NCBI GenBank assembly: GCA_015179045.1
Contig: WHUZ01000040.1
Span: 491,396-555,395 of the forward strand
DNA length: 64,000 nucleotides
Direction of reading: 5' to 3'
DNA from: Kalaharituber pfeilii
Taxonomy: Eukaryota > Ascomycota > Pezizomycetes > Pezizales > Pezizaceae
Of the stretch, positions 28,099-39,194 are shown one piece after another; the first letter of the stretch is position 1, and every line of letters starts with the position of its first letter. Below the pieces are notes generated by a model, which ran no database searches, was not told the DNA's origin, and saw only the letters and a program-made list of their open reading frames with translations. Both the position numbers and the translations under genes were made by a program.

Positions 28099-28854
28099 GG
28101 TAATAAACTGGTCTGGGTGGGGTCGGCGGGTCGGGATTTCGGGGTCTCAGGGGGTCCAGGGTACCGGAACCGGGTACGGGGCGGGCGGCAGACGATTTCA
28201 CAGCGGAGGCAGAGGCAGAGGCAGAGGCAGAGGCAGAGGCGGCCGGAGCTATGTGATGCCGAGAGGTAGATGTATTGAAAAGCTAAATACACACCTTGGG
28301 TAGAATACAAGTTGGTGCGTGGAGAAGCAAGAGGGAGGAGGGCGGAGGGCCTCTTTTATAGAAAGCCCTCGGTGGCAAATTCAAGCAAACAAACAAACGA
28401 GCAAACAAACAAACGAAGTACATGGAAAACCAAGGAAACGACTGGAAGTACATGGAAGGCCAAAGAAATGACTGGAAGCGGGTAGAAGCATCAGGAATAT
28501 CCGGGAATGAGCTCAGTGATACCTGTTGCTGGTGGATTCCGAGGTCTTCCAGCAGGTTCTAAGGCTTTCCGGCAGGTTCGACGTCTTTTCGTGCAGGTTC
28601 TGGGGATCCGAGTTCTTCTACCAGATTCTGGCACGTTCTTCCGGTTCGGGTTTGTAACCGATGACTAGAATGCTGGCGGCATGTTCCTCAAGTGAGCTCA
28701 CAGGTGTAGGGACATATATGGGAATGCTAGAAGGAGTATACCGAGTTACGAGGGGGTCAGAGTCAGCTGCACGTGTGCAAATACTGGCATATAGTATGTT
28801 GATTGCCAGTATAGGACCGGAGCTAGAGGGTCTTGGGCGAGGGGTCCGATTACA
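28099..28854 (-). mobile_element. Solo LTR (gypsy-type)
   Basis: A block of about 756 bp ending ATTACA, with inverted (T/G)GTAAT/ATTACA termini and the 5-bp duplication GATGG (28094-28098 and 28855-28859), within the GCNGAAATG array. On the minus strand it has a TATA box (TATAAAAGAGGCCC) and downstream TTCAATACATC, as in LTR promoters. 58135-58884 is the same insertion in the duplicated segment. Confidence 0.75.
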
Positions 28855-28934
28855 GATGGCTAGTGAAATGGCTGGTAAAGTAGCTACCGAAATGGCTACT
28901 GGAATGGTGGAAGGCCTGACCCAACAGCACGAGA

Positions 28935-29110
28935 TGAATATATGCTGCTATTGCACTCCGAAGATGCGCTACCATTGCGCTGCTCAAGTACGGTGCCATT
29001 GCACTGCTGCCATTGTGCTGCTGCAAAGGTGCACTGCGAATGTATGCTGCTATTGCACTCCGAAAGATGCAGTGCCATTGCACTGGGAAGATGTACAGCC
29101 ATTGCGTGTT
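28935..29110. repeat. CCATTGCACTGC minisatellite
   Basis: Irregular units of 24-33 bp with TGCCATTGCACTGC and GAAGATGCGC. Related arrays are at 39280-39325, 41215-41415, 50100-50250, 57000-57085 and 58970-59135. Confidence 0.8.
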
Positions 29111-29178
29111 ACGGGCGTGAGGGGCTAGGCTCCGGTAGGCGTGGGAAGGTACTGGATGTTACGGCTACGGAGGAGTGT

Positions 29179-30621
29179 TTTTTTTTTTATATCAGTACTC
29201 GCATGCCGCCCAATGGGCTATGGCGAGGTGTTAATTAAAGAAAGAAAAAAAGGGCAACAGTAACTAACTACATGTGGTTCCCGCGATACTCGTACATGGT
29301 GCAGGTAGGGTATGAAATCAATACAGCCTATTTCCTCCTCCTGTCTGGCTCGTATTGAGTTGTCCTCAACAATTTCCCTCCTACCCTGACTCTGTCTATG
29401 TCCGTCGCTGGCTCCAAGTACACCACGACCGAGCTAGTCTTCTTGCCTTCTTGAATCAGCGTGGTCTTTCGTCTAAGCCAACGTATCCCAAAAGTCTTGC
29501 CTAGTGTCTTGTTCCCGGACTCCAGCCACTTCCGCACCTTCGCCAAGTCTTTCCTCAATGCAATACCATGTACTACGACGCCGAATGTCGATGTGGTGGC
29601 GTCGGTGTTTGGCGAGGAGGCGGGGGCTTGCTGGTCTTTGGTCTTGGTCTTGAGTCCGTGATTGGTGTCGGGAGTCTCGTTGTTGGTGTCAGAGTTGGGG
29701 GTGACATTGTCGGTGTCGGGGTTGGGGCTTTGTTGCGGCTGTGGTGGCGGTGCTGCCCGTGGGCATTGCCGGGGTCCCGACCGAAGGCGAGTCTGCGATC
29801 TTCTTCGCCTCTTTTGAATCCAGTCGTCGTTTGATTTCGTAGGGGGCTTGTGGTGACGGCTGTTTCCCTTTCCGTTTCCTGGTCAGGAGTATTATCTTGT
29901 CGGTGTTCTTGTCCGCTGGTGGGGTGTCTACGCACATGATGGGGCTGAACCCCAATGTCTGTGGTACTGGTGGTGGCGCCGGTTCGATGTCTATGCAGGT
30001 GATGGGGCTGAACCCCAAAACTGCCTGTTGTGGTGGCGTCGGCTGAATGTCTGTGCTCGTGATGGGGCTTAACCCCAGAGTCTGTTGTAGTGGTGGCGGT
30101 ATCTCCCTTTCCCTCCTGCTCCCCTTGGTCCCGAACAACGACGCCGGCGGCGAGTCCTTGGTCCCAAACAGCGACGCCGGCGGGGATCTGAACAACGACA
30201 CCGGCGGCGGCGGGGAGGCTGGTGGTGGCGGTGAGTATGGTCTGCGGGGGCGGCGGGGACCTGCCACGTCGAGCTAATGCCTCATCATACCTCTGCGCTG
30301 AGGCTTGCAAGCGTCTTCTCTCCTCCTTGTAGTCTATGGACATTGTCTTATTGGTCGTCTCGTGCTTATCCGTGACAGTCTACAGGGGCTTGGCGCCGAG
30401 TTGGTGTGGGAGGTGAATTGGCAACAGGGGTGATGAGCTGAAGAATCCTCGAAATTTCTCCGCTCGGGGAAAATTTGCAGTGTTGGGTTTTTGGGATAAA
30501 AAATTAGATCAAACTGCTCAGCGCGCTGAGAGCTTGCGATCTATGTAGGTTTCAGCGTGGGGAACGTTGTGGTTGTGGAGTCGCTTCCAAACGCTCGTCC
30601 TGAGGTGGATGTTGTCCGTGA
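29179..30621 (-). mobile_element. Family A ORF1-only LINE derivative, near full length
   Basis: About 1.44 kb. Minus-strand order is 5' UTR with CGATCTATGTAGGTTTC-type end (complement at about 30540-30555), ORF1 region, a UTR of about 150 bp, family A tail, poly(A). The empty site is seen at 41466-41490 (GGCTACGGAGGAGTGTATAC), where no element is present. GGAGTGT flanks both sides (short duplication). No RT frame. Confidence 0.82.
29328..30343 (-). pseudogene. LINE ORF1 (frameshifted)
   Basis: Begins MSIDYKEERRRLQASAQRYD (start at 30343). A proper-looking central part (ADKNTDKIILLTRKRKGKQ..SKEAKKIADSPSVG) lies in a second frame, and the conserved end (GVVVHGIALRKDLAKVRKWL..SSVVVYLEP..VRVGGKLLRTTQYEPDRRRK) in a third. 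At least two indels are therefore needed. Three tandem GFSPI(T/M)C(I/V)D peptides, from a repeat with GATGGGGCTGAACCCC, occur near 29940-30075. The copy at 59385-62488 has the same layout. Confidence 0.75.
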
Positions 30622-30629
30622 CGTCGGAG

Positions 30630-30823
30630 TGTATATGGCGGGCCGAAATGGCTACCGAGGTGTATATGCTGCTAGGTGAAATGGCTACGGAGGTGCATAT
30701 ACGGCGAGAGGGAATTAGTAATGGCCACGGAGGTGTATGTATGACGGGCCTCAGTCGCTACGGCGGTGTGTATACTGTGGGGCGGAATGGCCATGGAGGT
30801 GTATATGCTACAGGCTGGAATGG
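30630..30823. repeat. 33-bp minisatellite, copy 1a
   Basis: Units such as GGAATGGCCACGGAGGTGTA followed by TATGCTGTGGGCC. Continues at 32010-32094 and 34042-34290 once the two LINEs are removed. Confidence 0.9.
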
Positions 30824-32009
30824 TGGCGAGAAGCATCACCGGGGCACCATGGGGGACAAGACGCGACGTGGTAGAGGGCTTGTCAAACTTAGAGTCGGTG
30901 GAGACATTTGTGAGATGGGAGTCGACGAGAGTGGAGGCTAGAGCGTTGAGGTTCGAGGAGGAGAGGCTGAGAGAAGAGGATAAGGATAAGGAGTACTTGA
31001 GGGGGTCATTAGTGCATGGGGCGGAGCTGCCGTTAGCGGTACTTCCGTCTCTACATCGAGGGGCAGAGAAAGAGGAATGGGAGAGTCACATAAGACAAAA
31101 CACGGAAGAGGGTTGGATCCCGGTATACACGGATGGGAGCCTAAGAGGAGGGAAAGCGGGAGCGGGGGCATGGTGGGGATCGAAGGCGAAGCCGTGGTAC
31201 CTGGGAGAGGAGGCGACGGTGAACGATGCTGAGTTGGTAGCAATAAGCGAGGTGATGGGAAGGGTGGAGGGGGAGCTCCTGATACTGACAGACTCGAAAC
31301 ACGCGATCAGGAGAATGAGAGCAGTGGCAAGAGGAGACACAGCACACGACGGCGCGACGTACAAACTGAGAAAAGCGTGGGAGGAGAGGGCGGGGAGGGG
31401 CGACCTGGACGTGGCGGTTATGTGGGTGAAGGCACACGTGGGCATAGAAGGGAATGAGGGGGCAGACAGGGCGGCGGGATGGGGAACGGCGCTACAATAT
31501 AAGGCGGAGGTGGTCACGGAGGCGGGGCAGAGACAGAGAGTTAGAAGGGAGAGAGCGGAAGAGAGAAACAGATTAGACTTGGCATACAGACCGTTAGAAA
31601 GAGCGGGCAGAGAGATAGGACGGCTAGCAGGGCTCATGGGGGGGAAGGGTCTGAGGGCCTGGAGGTGGAAGATCGGGGAGGGGGACGGCCCAGAATGCAG
31701 ATGGTGCGGAGAAGACGAGGAGACGACGGACCACCTGTTCAGGGGGTGCAGGGTGTGGAAGAGGAGGTGGCCAGGGGGTGAGGAGCACGTGAGGCGCCCA
31801 CCGAAGAGGGGGGAAGGGGAGAGAGACCAGATAGAAGTGTTGCTGGCGATGTTGGGAGAATAAAGGAGGGGAGGTGCCGGGGAGGAAGGGGGAGGAGGGG
31901 GGGGGGTCATCTCATGTCAATTAATCTTTTAGAGTTAGTAGTCACGGCATCGCCATAGCCCTTAGGGCGGTATGCGATTAATGATATAAAAAAAAAAAAA
32001 AAAAAAAAA
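30824..32009 (+). mobile_element. 5'-truncated family A LINE insertion
   Basis: Flanked by TACAGGCTGGAATGG (30809-30823 and 32010-32024). Ends CGCCATAGCCCTTAGGGCGG, TATGCGATTAATGATATAAA and poly(A). Confidence 0.95.
30825..31863 (+). CDS. LINE A ORF2 C-terminal fragment: RNase H plus CCHC knuckle
   Basis: Open from the truncation point to the TAA at 31861-31863. Opens with ITGAPWGTRRDVVEGLSNLE, found in all family A copies, then RNase H: VYTDGS, TVNDAELVAISE, LLILTDSKHAI and GIEGNEGADRAA (D-E-D-D). The knuckle CRWCGEDEETTDHLFRGC fits C-x2-C-x8-H-x4-C. No stops or frameshifts. It is strongly G/A-biased compared with the minus-strand copy at 32229-34041. Confidence 0.88.
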
Positions 32010-32094
32010 TACAGGCTGGAATGGCCGTGGAGGTGTCTATGCTACAGGCTGGAATGGCCGTGGAGGTGTCTATGCTGTAGGCCGGAATGGCCGT

Positions 32095-34041
32095 TTTTTT
32101 TTTTTTTTTTTTTTTTTTTTATATCATTACTCGCGTGCCGCCCTAGGGGCTATGGCGAGATTAGTTACATGAGATTAGATACATATGAAGGTAGAAGAAA
32201 AGGAATAAGAAAAGATCCTGTGTGTCTCCTATGCCCCTGCCCACTCCAAGATGTCTCTAAGTGGGTCTGTGTCCTTGCTCTTCGGAGGAGTGACCAAGTC
32301 TTGCATGCCTCCTGGCCACTTTCGTTTCCATGTCCTGCACCTAGTGAGCACATGTTCAGTAGTCTCCTGCTCCTCCCCACACCATCGACACTCTGGGCTG
32401 TCTGCTTTCCCGATTTCGTACTGCCATTTTCGTAGTAACTTGCCGCCCAGTATTCCTGCTAGTGTGGCTATGTGTCGACTTCCAAGTCTTGTCAAGGGAC
32501 GGTAGCTGAGCCCTAGCCGGTTTCTCTCTGTGGCGCGCTGATGTCTCGAGGTTTGTCGTATCCCATCTTCTGTTATGGTTTCATCTTGGTAGGGGAGGCA
32601 TGTGCCTATTTTCGCAGCTGTGTCTGCCTCGGTGTTCCCTTTGACTCCTATATGGGACTTGACCCACATCACTGCAACGTCCCAGTCACCTCGGTCTGTT
32701 CTCGCTTCCCAGGCGTCTCTAACCAGTTTTGCCGGTCCTTTGTGGGTGGGCTCTCCCTGGGCGATCTTTAGGAGCTTGGATATCGATACCTTAGAGTCGG
32801 TTATGATCAGGAGTTCCCCAGCTTGATTGCGTAATGCTTCGCTCATGGCAATGAGTTCTGCATCATTGACAGTAGTCTGTTCCCCTAGGTATGTGGAAGT
32901 AGAGGTGTCTTTTGTGTAGGTGCCTAGGCCTGTCTTGTAATCTATCCTGCTCCCGTCAGTGTAGACGCAGTTCCACCCCTCGTCCTCGGCATTGGCTATG
33001 GCATTCTCGAACTCGAGCTTGTCTGCGTCCGCAGGTAGAGCTGGTAGGATGGCTAGTGGTAGGGGGTTGTTGTGTGAGAGAGACCCCCGTAGGTACCTGC
33101 ACTCATTATCCCTGTTTTGGATTATCTCATCGTGGAACCGTAGGGCCCTGGCTTCTACCCTCTGGCGTTCTCCTTCTAGGAATGTTTGGGCTGATTCTAG
33201 GTTGGCTATTCCTTCGACTACGTCTCGCCTGGTACCCCACGGGGCTGCAGTAATCTTCTGTGCTACTGTGTATTGCCATTTTTCTATGTCTTTGATCTTG
33301 GTTGCTGGTGGAGACTTTCTTGAGTAGTCCTGCCATGCCCAGCATCCCCATGTGGCGATTGTGCATGCGATGCTTGTATATATCTGTCGTTTCTTGCCTG
33401 GTGTGAGGCGAGTTAGTCTCGATGCCACTCCCCATGCTGCCTTCCCGAGAAGTAGTCTCTTCTTATGATGTCGAGTAAATTTTAGCTCCCAATCTACCGT
33501 CAATCCGGTTAGCCTATAGTCAGGGCCTTTTACCCCAATTATTAGTGTCTCGGACTTGTTTGGGTCAATTTCGAATCCATGCTCTGCTGCTGTTTCGGTG
33601 ATTTTTGCCCTGTGTATCTTTATGGCTTGTCGGAGTTTTAGGAGTGACGGATGTGAGATTACACTGTGGAAATCATCGACATATGACCTGGTGAAGTTGT
33701 GTTGGTCTACCTTCTCTGCCACAGGTGCTACACCTATCAGGAATAGTACCGGGGATAGTGGAGATCCTTGCGGTGTACCATCTGTCATCCTCCCTGTAGC
33801 TCTCCTTTTGCCATCCCATGTCATGTTGTAGTTGGTCGGCATCATAAAAGCTTCTACAAAGCTCGCTAGGTTATGGTCTGTTTGTCTTATTCGAGCAACC
33901 ACCTTGTCCCTTCGAAGAAAGTTAAAAGCTGACTTGATATCGTCTCCCACTAGGGCTACCCATTCTTTCTTCTGTAGCCTCTTCTCTGTCTCCTTCAGCA
34001 CTTGTCGTTGTAGATCCTCTGCACCTCGATGGCGTCTTCCT
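32095..34041 (-). mobile_element. 5'-truncated family A LINE insertion
   Basis: Flanked by CCGGAATGGCCGT (32082-32094 and 34042-34054). Poly(T), inverted family A tail, then ORF2. It lies 85 bp from the plus-strand LINE in the same minisatellite, the two being independent insertions. Confidence 0.95.
32229..34041 (-). CDS. LINE A ORF2: RT plus RNase H, intact from truncation point
   Basis: About 603 codons without stop (RGAEDLQRQVLKETEKRL..GDILEWAGA-type end). RT motifs: VALVGDDIKSAFNFLRRD (motif A region), GRMTDGTPQGSPLSPVLFL (B), RSYVDDFHSVI (C, YVDD), SETLIIGVKG and LGLTVDWELKF-type thumb. RNase H: CVYTDGSR, TTVNDAELIAMSE, LLIITDSK and GVKGNTEADTAAK. C-terminal CRWCGEEQETTEHVLTRC. The N-terminal endonuclease and start of RT are lost by truncation, so it is inactive alone but looks recently inserted. 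Confidence 0.9.
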
Positions 34042-34290
34042 CCGGAATGGCCGTGGAGGTGTATATACTGCCCGGCGGAATGGCAACGGAGGTATCTATG
34101 CTGTATGCCGGAATGGCCACGGAGGTGTATATGCTGTGGGCCGGAATGGCCACAGGAGTGTATATGCTGTAGGCCAGAATGGTTGCAGAGGGATATGTGC
34201 TACGGGCCAGAATGGCTGCGGAGGTGTGTATGCTGTAGGGCGGAATAGACACAGAGGTGTATATATGGTGGACCGGAAGGGCAGCTGTAC
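34042..34290. repeat. 33-bp minisatellite, copy 1b
   Basis: Eight or so units with GGAATGG(C/T)(C/T)(A/G)CGGAGGTGTATA. Followed to 34385 by a unique spacer (CAGTTGTTGTTGAATTCAGC) shared with 39780-39900 and 63125-63250. Confidence 0.9.
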
Positions 34291-34384
34291 AGCATGGAGC
34301 GGCATTTGAGCAGAGCAGTTGTTGTTGAATTCAGCTATGCATTGGACCGCTAATTGGGCACTCATTGGGTCCTGTATTTGGCCA

Positions 34385-34880
34385 TAGACATTGCTAGAGT
34401 CACTCCAGAGCTACCTTAGAGCTATCCAAGACTTCTAGAGCTACCTTAAAGCTACTTTAGAGGTACTCAAGACGTTCAAAGTTATTCCAGAGCTACGTTA
34501 GAGCCACCTAAGACTTGTAAAGCTACCTCAGAGCAGCTTCAGAGCTACTCAAGACTTCCAAAGCTACTCTAGAGCTACTCTAAAGTGCCAGAGACACCAC
34601 CAGAGCTGCTTAAGAGTACTAGAGACACCTCTAGAGCTACTTAAGAACGCCAGAGACACTTCGAAGCTACTTAAAAAGTACCAAAGACACCTTTAGAGCT
34701 ACTCAAGAATGCTAGAGACACTTCAGAGCTGCTTGAGAGTACTAGAGATACTCTGAAGCTGCTTGAAAGCACCAGAGACACTTTAAAGCTGCTTGAGAGT
34801 ACCAGAAACACTCTAAAGCTGTTTACGAGCGCCACAGACACTCCAGAGCAACTCAACACCCCAAGAGTCACTTCCACAGC
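34385..34880. repeat. GAGCTACTTAAGA minisatellite (about 33 bp)
   Basis: Irregular units such as AGAGCTACTTAAGAACGCCA followed by GAGACACT. Same array at 63250-63478, each time immediately before module 1. Confidence 0.85.
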
Positions 34881-34910
34881 GTTCCCAAAAAGCACTACAT
34901 CCGCGCGCGT

Positions 34911-35838
34911 CTACATAGCCAAAGGGTAGGGTTAGGCAGCGAAAGTTGGGCTTTTTCACGGCCCGGTAAGACATACAACTTTGTATCCCCGCCGCAACAC
35001 ACAATTTTGCTCCGATTATCTTCAAAACTGGCCTCAAATGAAAGCCCTACGTCTCCTCTATATTTCTATGTAAAAAAATAATACATTTCGTACTCTAAAT
35101 CTTGCTGTATTTATAGTGAAAGATAGCGAGTTTTGAGTAAATTTTTGCACTAGTAGGCTATCCCTGTCATATCCTTGCCATGCTATAGCTTGGCTGCAAC
35201 GGCCAAAAAACTCCATAGCAAATAGACTCGGTAGTTTTCAGAATGGTCTATGCCAAAAAGACATGACTTTTCGTCGACAGCCTATACAAATTTTTACCCT
35301 AACGTTACACACCACTGTACTTCTCATCACAAACCTCCGGCAACTACAACTACCCTAACTACCTTGTTAAGTAATAATCCCAATTAGCAATACACATTTT
35401 CAACACATTTAACGTACCGAAAATGACCCATTTTCTCATATGTGAAGCGGTCATTTCCAACGAATTCAACATGCCAAAAAGAACCTATTTTCCACATCTG
35501 CAAAGAGCCTATGTTAACATGTGGAAAATGACCCATTTTCTCCATGCGCGACGAGACTATTTAACATGCGTAAAATGGTCTATTTTCCACATGCGCCATG
35601 AGAGCTTTTGTAATGTATTTGCTGTTACGGATTCACTGCAACTGTAGGGCGGGCGGTCGGTGGATGTGCGCACAGTATACGCATATGCGACGGAGGCGAT
35701 ATGCGACAGCCGGGCGCCGGCATCGCAGTTATAAAATGTGCTATATGAGCCACGCAGAGGACTAGCGAGTATCACTGGTTAAGTGTCTTTTTGGCCTGGC
35801 GGACGGTAACTCTCTGCGTTTACTATCATCCGTTACAT
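34911..35838. repeat. Composite repeat, module 1 (copy 2)
   Basis: Matches 22654-24720 without the LINE at 23484-24566, giving the empty-site sequence GCGACGGAGGCGATATGCGA at about 35686-35705. A 30-40 bp deletion relative to copy 1 lies near 35275. Confidence 0.9.
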
Positions 35839-35839
35839 T

Positions 35840-36327
35840 TGGCATGTGCAAAATGGTTTATTTTATACATGTGCGAGGAGCCCATTTAACGTGTGCAAAA
35901 TGACCTATTTTCTACATACGCGACGAGGACATTTTCGACGTATTTACTATGCGCAAGATGGTCTCTTTTCCACATGCGCGGCGAGGGCATTTCCAACGTA
36001 TTTACTATGTGCAAAACGGTCTGTTTTCCACATGTGCAGCGAGAGCATTTCCAACAGTCTGTTTTCCACATGCGCGGCGAGGGCATTTTCAACGTATTTA
36101 CTGTGTACAAAACGGACTATTTTCCACAAGCGCGGCGAGGGCATTTCCAACTATGTGCAAAACGGTCTGTTTTCCACATGCACGGTGAGGGCATTTCCAA
36201 TGTATTTACTATGTGCAAAACGGTCTACTTTCCACAAGCGCGGCGAAGGCATTTCTAATGTATTTACTATATGCAAAATGGTCTGTTTTCCACATACGCG
36301 GCGAGGGCATTTCAGACGTACTTACTA
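35840..36327. repeat. 58-bp minisatellite array, copy 2
   Basis: Same unit and order as 24725-25280. Resumes at 36921-37050 beyond a TIR element. Confidence 0.92.
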
Positions 36328-36920
36328 GGGGTTGTCGACGAACAACTGGGAATGGCTACCAGAAAGTACCACTACTAACTGAGGCGCTTTTAGTGCCTTG
36401 GCCCCTTCGTTCATTGGTCTGTTGGCTGGTAGTCTCCAGTACCAACGTAACGCCTGTTACCAGTCAAATTTGACTGGTAGTGGGCTCTTCTGGTAAGTAG
36501 TGCTCAGTTAGTAGCCTACTTTGCTGCATACACCACATTATTTCGTACCATATGCATCACCCGCGTATTCACATCCCGATCACGTCAACATTGAGATGCA
36601 TCTACAAACACAAATAATGCATACATATCCTCTTTATAGGTTCATCATGCGTCAATTAAAAATCATAAGCATCATGATAGCTTTTACATTGCTTCGCTTC
36701 TGAGCTCTTGTTGTATTACAGCTCTTCGACTTAGACGGGGCATGGTAAAGTTGATACGCGTGAGTCTTGTTGTGTAGAGGCATATTTGTGGTAATTCATA
36801 GTACTTACTAATAAATTTCACAAGGGTAAAAGGGGTGCCTCACGACACCTGCCTAGTTTGGCTGGCGTATTTTCGCTGGTACCTTCTGGTAGCCATTCCC
36901 AGTTATTCGTCGACAACCCC
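36328..36920. mobile_element. TIR element (593 bp) inserted in the 58-bp array
   Basis: Starts GGGGTTGTCGACGAACAACT and ends with its near-perfect inverse (..AGTTATTCGTCGACAACCCC). The inverted repeats run about 45 bp. TACTA (or ACT) is duplicated at the ends. The matching site in copy 1 (about 25260-25270, CTTACTATGTGC) is empty. A perfect 22-bp palindrome centred on AAATTT sits at about 36460-36481. No transposase frame. Superfamily unclear. Confidence 0.85.
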
Positions 36921-37050
36921 TACTATGTGCAAAACGGTCTACTTTCCACATGCACGGTGAGGGCATTTCCAACGTATTTACTTTGCACAAAATGGTTTAT
37001 TTTCCAAAATGGTCTATGACGAGGGCATTTGTGACGTATTTACCATCTCT

Positions 37051-37614
37051 ATTTTCATTTTACCTACCCTTGGCTAACTGGGGCCGGCTTCTTACCTGAC
37101 ATCATACAGGTGCGGTAAGCCGGTTCTTTAGCTAGGTGGAAATCACATTGCGGCCCTTGTATCATGGGTAAGGGTATCAAAAATGCCTTCGTAGCACATG
37201 TATGGAATAGACCACTTTGTATGTATTCAATACGTCGAAAATTGGCTCCTCACGAATGTAGAAACATCAGGAAAAAGGGGAGTTTGCACCCTCAGTGCCA
37301 TGAGCGCGAGGGCGCTGGGGCGCTGGGGCACTGCTATTGCACTGCGAAACTGTGCTGCCATTGCGGTACTTCCCATACTAGACATGCATCTCATCATGCC
37401 AAGAAACCATGGAGCGACTATAGCTCCATGGTTTCTTGGCAAGTCGCTCCATGGTTTCTTGGCATAGGTGCTACTTCATCAGCAAAAAAGAGGTTGCATC
37501 AGCAGCGTCACGACGAGGCAGCAAGCGTCACTACACACGATGCATTTCTGGCTTCCTGACTCTCTGGCTTGGCACGCCTATCGTATCACAAAAGGTAGTT
37601 TACGCCCTCAGCGC
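37051..37614. repeat. Composite repeat spacer with hairpin (copy 2)
   Basis: Matches 25431-25974. The hairpin right arm is duplicated here (37423-37441 and 37446-37465). Confidence 0.85.
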
Positions 37615-38125
37615 CCACAAGGCAAGTAATCCTGCTGCCCGCGTCGCGACGTGCTCAACGTGCTCAAAATGTCCCCATTGCACCCACAACGCAAGTAATC
37701 CTGCTGCTGGCGCCGCAACGTACTTAACGTGCTCAAAATGTCCTCCATTGTGTCCATAATGCAAGTAATCCTGCCACTGGTGTTGTGACATGCTCAACGT
37801 GCTCAAAATGTCCTCCATTGCACCTGCAACGCAAGTAATCCTGCCGCCGCCATCGGAACGTGCTCAACGTGCTCAACATGAGCAATGTGTCCAATATGTT
37901 TTACATTTCATGTACATGCTCAACATACTCGACATTCTTAATGTGCCCAATGTGTTCTACATGTCATGTGCGCACACTCACTATGCTTAATATACTCAAT
38001 GTACCTACATCTCATAAGCGCACTCAACGTGCTCAAATGCTTAATGTGCTCAACATGCTTAACATGCTCAACATGCTCCATGTATTCTACAATTCCAAGT
38101 CTCATACGTGCGTCCAATATGCCCA
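37615..38125. repeat. 69-bp minisatellite and GCTCAACATG tract (copy 2)
   Basis: Same units and order as 25975-26460. Confidence 0.85.
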
Positions 38126-38334
38126 ATGGTATGAAGATAGTCAATTAACTCAATTTGGCAATATCGCAGCATGTCTGAACTGCCCTGGTTAGTACATTAT
38201 GGAATTGAGATTGAGTTTATGGTGTTGAAAGGGGCGGAGCCAGATACGTACTGGGCTCTCCCTTGGGTTACTGAATTGAGTGCTGGTGAGGTCGCTTGGG
38301 CCCCCGTTGGGTCTCGTATAGGTTGCTAAATTCG

Positions 38335-38645
38335 GAGCTGATTCTACAGAGCGAGGGGTTAGAGGGTCGCCCATACCAAATTTCAGTCGCAGGTCAGGTG
38401 TATGCCAAGGGTATTTTCTTTCAAACTTTGGCATGCGGCATGAATTAAACTCAAGTTGGCCGCTTTTTTTCTATGCTAGCATGGGCATATCTGATGGTAG
38501 CCACAAATGGGGTTTTTTTTTTGCGACGCCGACCAAAAGAGCTTTGACGCTGGCCTAAATGAAAATCACTAGGATGCACATCACACATATTTTACTTTTT
38601 ATCACATTGTGGCCGTTGCTTTATGCCCGTGCACATTTTGCCCAC
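38335..38645. repeat. Dispersed repeat, copy at 48970-49262
   Basis: Shares GGGTCGCCCATAC, GTGCCAAGGGTATTTTC, TTTTTTTCTATGCTAGCAT and AGCCACAAATGGGGTTTT with 48970-49262. No frame, no TIR detected. Confidence 0.75.
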
Positions 38646-38769
38646 ACGAAATATGCTGAAACTGGCTCATCACGAGTGCTTGTAAAGTTCGTTGAAAATA
38701 GACTCCTCGTGCCTATAGAAAACAGCCCATTTCGTATATGTCAAATACGTCTGAAAATTGCTATCACCA

Positions 38770-39160
38770 TAGTCTGGCATCGCCGCTGAACTGGAACCAC
38801 TGAACTACTACCGGCAAGCTTCTCCTGTCAAGCCTCTGCCGTTCAGCGCTTGAGAAACTACTGTTACCCTGAACCGGTGGTATCCGTTAGCAGCACCAGC
38901 TTACCGCCGCGTGACAATTGGAGCTCAGTTTGTGCCCTTGCGTCGGCACAGCCATGTGTATCTAATGCTGAAATGGCTGGTGAGTTGGCAGCCAAAATGG
39001 CAGCCGTAATAGCAGCTGAAATGGCAGCCGAAACGGCTATCGAAATGAATGCTGAAAAGGCTGCTGAAAAGGCTGCTGAAATCGCTGATGAAATGGCCGC
39101 TGAAATGGCAGCCAAAATGGCTACCGAAATGGCTACTGGAATGGCTAGGGCTAGCCATGC
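38770..39160. repeat. Composite repeat spacer plus GCNGAAATG array (copy 2)
   Basis: CTGGCATCGCCGCTGAACTG spacer, also at 57735, followed by the 12-15-bp array. The solo LTR present in the arrays at 28 and 58 kb is absent here. Confidence 0.85.
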
Positions 39161-39194
39161 CTGTCAAATTCAGCTTATTCCACTTCATCTTGTA

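Noticed and set aside
27643..28269. A 208-codon Ala/Glu/Met-rich frame
   Set aside because: Runs through the GCNGAAATG minisatellite and into a solo LTR; period divisible by three explains the open frame.
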